From the NCBI GenBank assembly GCA_963082875.1, contig OY720102.1:13614990-13678989 (forward strand): DNA of 64,000 nt, written 5' to 3'. Positions within the stretch are counted from its first letter, which is position 1; each line of letters begins with the position of its first letter. Origin of the DNA: Corella eumyota. Taxonomy: Eukaryota; Chordata; Ascidiacea; Phlebobranchia; Corellidae. Positions 60,859 to 64,000 of the stretch are shown in pieces. The notes beneath the pieces were generated by a model, which was not told the origin of the DNA, did not search any database, and saw only the letters and a list, made by a program, of their open reading frames with translations. Both the position numbers and the translations under genes were made by a program.

Positions 60859-62831
60859 ATGCCAACATGAAAGTTTAATGGATTAAATGTGACGTCATAG
60901 ATTGTAGTAGTCTCATGTCAGACGTACAAGGATGTCATGTGGTTTTGCATAAGGCCAGTGTCATCGATTACAAGGAATTAGTTCCTTGCCAAAAATTATG
61001 GAAAATAAATGTTGGAGGTAGGCATTCTGATGTCATAAGTGACGTCGTTGTTATAGTAGAATTCGACAACATAGTTGATTTATTCTAGAACTTAAATGGT
61101 GCAGATTACTACAGCCTATTCTTTAATATATTATGACATCATATAGGAACAATGAACGTGCTGGAGGCTTGTTGTGCAAACAATGGTTATTGTCTCTACA
61201 TGAGCTCGATCGAGGCTTTCGGACCAAATTGAACCATGGAACCACTAGTGGGTGCTAGTGAAGACACTATTTACTGTTACCTTTCTGTGACGTCATACAG
61301 AAGTACAAAGAAACCGCGAAGGAGCTTGTGCTGGAGTGGAACGAGAAAAAAGATGAAAAATGAAAATATTTTAGGTAAAGTCACATTATTTTTATTTTTT
61401 TTTTTATGTTTTTATCCTCGATGCGGGAAAGTCGAACAAGTGTCCCAAACATAGAGTAACAATAGTTAGTTCAACCCAGTCTCAAGTTGCCTGTGGTAGT
61501 TTGAGATATTATAAATAATAATTGTCCGATAATTATGCTGCTGATTAAGTGCTGGCTCAACAGAAATTTATATTGTTTATAACACCTTACTCAAGGGCGC
61601 TACAGCATGAGAGTAAGGGGGATTGAATCCACGACCTTATGGTGGTGTACCAAGTGTTCTTACTACTACACCACGCTGTCGGTCTACTCGGCATATAATT
61701 GTCTACTTTTGTTCTTTTTATTATTGACAGCATAATATTTTGTAGAAACTGGTCACATGTGCACTTAGAGGTTCTCGTATTTATGGCGAAGATGACAACT
61801 TTTCCAAATCGATTCTTTTGCGCCATCTTGCGACTAAAGTAATCAAGTCTCTTAATCCACCAGAGGCGCTACAAACTCGAATGTACGTTGAAAACGTGCC
61901 TTGGTGTCACGTGATCGCGGCCACGTAAATGCAGGTAAACAAAACTTAGTTGTTCACTGCTTTAATATTGGGTTAGTGTGCAAAAGGTTTCTGGTTCGAG
62001 CACCACCACAGCCGTATATAGCTCCGGTTGTAACTAATATGTCTTTGCATGTTCTTACTGAAAGATTAGGTTTTAAGTTTAGTGAAAAATATTGGTTTAT
62101 ATTTTGGTTATATTAAAAAATTCTAAGAAATTAACTTGTACTCTGACTATAACTTATATTGTACAGGAGTCCCCTTCTTTGGTTGGGGGAAACACCTACT
62201 TTCTGTGTGACGAAACCCCAGAATTATCTTACCTGAGATTAAACTTGAAATTCTACGAGCATTTGGGTTTCACCATCAACAAGAGGGAGCCAGTGTTACC
62301 GTTTTGGTTGTTTATCCTCATTTTTTTGTTGTTTGGTGTTGTCAGGTGCTGGGTTGGTTTGGGATCAAAAAAGAGGTAAATATTTAGTTTATTGAGTAAT
62401 TTTTAGCTGGGTTACTGTCATAAAGGTTTTACTGAAAAACATATTCGCAAAAACACCATTTTACCAAAAACATCGACCTAAATTTTGGTTAAATGTCGTG
62501 GTGTAAAACTTATCGCTTTGAAATAAACCCCATACCTATTTGAATAATACTTTGGTGACGAGGGTCAGTATGTTAAGTTATTGCAAGTGTTAAACATTTA
62601 TTTTATGTATAATACTTTTAATGACAACTATTTTGTGATTTTTAGCCCAATATTACACCAAACATGGCCAAGTTGTCCTGCACAAGATTCACCGTCTCCA
62701 ATCAAAAGTTTGTGGAACATTTTGGCTACAAACCAAAGTATAGTTGGCCTGAATCGTTGAATATAATGAAGAAATATGTGAACAAGATTGTAAATGAAAT
62801 AGAAAATAATAATTTGAAAAAAATAGATTAA
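60859..62831 (+). pseudogene. HSD3B-like copy 3, five exons, decayed
   Basis: Exons 60859-61017, 61147-61374, 61746-61934, 62167-62375 and 62646-62831. The exon a start ATGAAAGTTTAATGG is closed by a stop at the third codon. Exon b has lost three bases (CAATGGTTATTG) and reads TGA before TMEPLVG (FGPN-stop). Exon c ends CACGTAAATGCAG with a stop. Exons d and e are mostly open (GGNTYFLCDETPELSYL, FTVSNQKFVEHFGYKPKYSW). Lacks the NAD-binding exon. Confidence 0.8.
61405..61690 (-). repeat. SINE, reverse orientation, HSD3B-like intron, copy 3
   Basis: TATCCTCGATGCGGGAAAGT ... TTGAATCCACGACC ... TACACCACGCTGTCGG. Nearly identical to the copy at 11560, closer than to 58410. Confidence 0.85.
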
Positions 62832-62976
62832 AAAAAACAAAATGTTTTATTGATAAAATTAAGTTTTTTTTGATCATTCTGAGAAATATTTAATTTGGAC
62901 GTTTATACAACACAAATATTTTGCTTTAGAATTCTGTATGTGACATTTTAATAAATTAACAATTTTTAATGTTTAG

Positions 62977-63715
62977 ACCTTGTATAGTATAGCTGACAAA
63001 GTGAAGAACTTTGCTGTTGTTTACTTGGTTGACATTACTGTGGTGCCAGACTTCAACAAAATGTACGAATTATACGACCCCTGCACAACTATGTTCTTCT
63101 ACAGGTTGTTGTTCACATTAAGAATGTAATTTTGTCGGCACAATAATTAAGCATTAGAAAGACTAACTCGCAGTTTGCGGTTTGATTCTTATTGGTTCAG
63201 TGAGCTAGCAATAAGGTGTAGTGGTCAGAACACTTGGCTACACTACATAAGGTTCTGAGTTCAATCCCAACTGCTCGTATGTTGTTGCGCCCTTGAGTAA
63301 GGCGCTATAAACGGTATAAACTCCTGCTGAGCCAGCACTTAATTAGCAGCATAATTATCGGGCAATTATAATTTATAATATCCCAAACTGCCACAGGCAA
63401 CTCGAGACTAGGTCGGTTTAACTGATGTTGCTCACAGTTTAGGTCATGAAATCAATCTTCCCATATCAAGAACAAATAAATACATGAAAGTTTAACAAAT
63501 CGAATATTAAAATTAGGTTTAAAATATTTACAAATTATTAACTGAATAAAATTGTTTTCAGGAACAAGCACATAGTGATCGATCTTGGGACGGGAAACAA
63601 CAACAAGATTAACTGGCCGATGGAGGATAAACAAGAAATGATTGACATTCTAGAGACAATATTTAGGGGGGTAAGAAAGGGGACGGGGTTGGTGGTTTCC
63701 CCAAAGGATTACTAA
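62977..63715 (+). CDS. TXNL4A: DIM1 exons 2 and 3, tandem unit 3
   Basis: Exon 2 62977-63104 (VDITVVPDFNKMYELYDPC; V replaces E in TEV). Exon 3 63562-63715 is in the family frame throughout: NKHIMIDLGTGNNNKINWPM ... TIFRGVRKGTGLVVSPKDY and TAA. It is the only downstream exon 3 in locus 2 that keeps the frame, so it could serve exon 1 at 56450 by long-range splicing. No exon 1 of its own. Confidence 0.75.
63200..63475 (+). repeat. SINE in DIM1 intron 2, unit 3
   Basis: Same insertion as in unit 2 (60160), with GGTGTAGTGGTCAGAACAC and a diverged tail ATCAAGAACAAATAAATAC. Confidence 0.85.
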
Positions 63716-63907
63716 ACAAAATATCAATATTAACGAGTAGGAATATTCTAAAATTAATTGGTTTGTTGTCAGTTTAAAAAATTAAGTTTATTTAAAACAC
63801 AAAATTTTAATAATTTAATTTTATGCGTGGTATTAAGTATTTATATTCGATATTTTTTATAAAATTTTAATTTTTTTTTTCAATTTCTATTTGATTTATT
63901 TTTTTAG

Positions 63908-64000
63908 ATGCCAACATGAAAGTTCAATGGATTAAGTGTGATGTCATAGATCATAGTAGTCTCATCTCTGCCGTACAAGGTTGTCATGTGGTTTTGCATA
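63908..64000 (+). CDS. HSD3B-like copy 4, exon a, cut by window end
   Basis: Acceptor tttttag then ATGAAAGTTCAATGG: MKVQWIKCDVIDHSSLISAV. The start is open in this copy. Shows that the array goes on to the right. Confidence 0.75.

Overview
The window is eukaryotic, very AT-rich and intron-rich, and it looks like an invertebrate chordate, most probably a tunicate such as Ciona. The grounds are many short host exons with GT-AG introns, a tRNA-derived composite SINE, a NACHT-LRR (NLR) receptor gene, the DIM1/TXNL4A splicing-factor gene and a compact gene-to-gene spacing that would fit tunicate operons. The species is an inference; no search was possible.

Layout. (1) 1-6530: the 3' end of one NLR gene, with a Harbinger copy, one leucine-rich-repeat (LRR) exon, a penultimate LRR exon and an intron holding a 1.6 kb minisatellite. 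(2) 8163-12946: DIM1, whose intron 2 contains three exons of a 3-beta-hydroxysteroid dehydrogenase (HSD3B)-like gene, followed by a five-exon HSD3B-like copy. (3) 13015-19960: mostly gene-poor DNA with SINEs. (4) 19974-23079: a + strand gene with a 24-bp coding repeat and a duplicated exon pair, overlapping a candidate Kolobok element (20883-26364) that carries a THAP-type transposase on the - strand; next to it lies a Ty3-type integrase fossil. (5) 27832-53968: a second, more complete NLR gene: a NACHT exon, three LRR exons of exactly 159 bp, and two terminal exons. Its introns hold three Harbinger copies, one of them split by an 8.7 kb IS3EU element that carries a HECT ubiquitin ligase gene, plus a 1.95 kb TTAA-flanked element. 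(6) 53970-56450: the duplicate of the region downstream of the first NLR, here with a solo LTR. (7) 56450-64000: a second DIM1/HSD3B locus that has grown into a tandem array with a 3.04 kb period running off the window.

The parts fit together as follows. Regions 1-2 and 5-7 are paralogous: the order NLR 3' end, spacer, DIM1, HSD3B occurs twice, so one large block was duplicated. Inside it the LRR exons multiplied together with a Harbinger insertion, and DIM1 exons 2-3 multiplied together with the HSD3B-like exons. The LRR cassettes differ mainly at residues expected to face outward, as in immune receptors under diversifying selection. The strongest leads are this LRR-cassette/Harbinger array, the interleaved DIM1/HSD3B exon array, and the HECT-carrying IS3EU element with long inverted arms.
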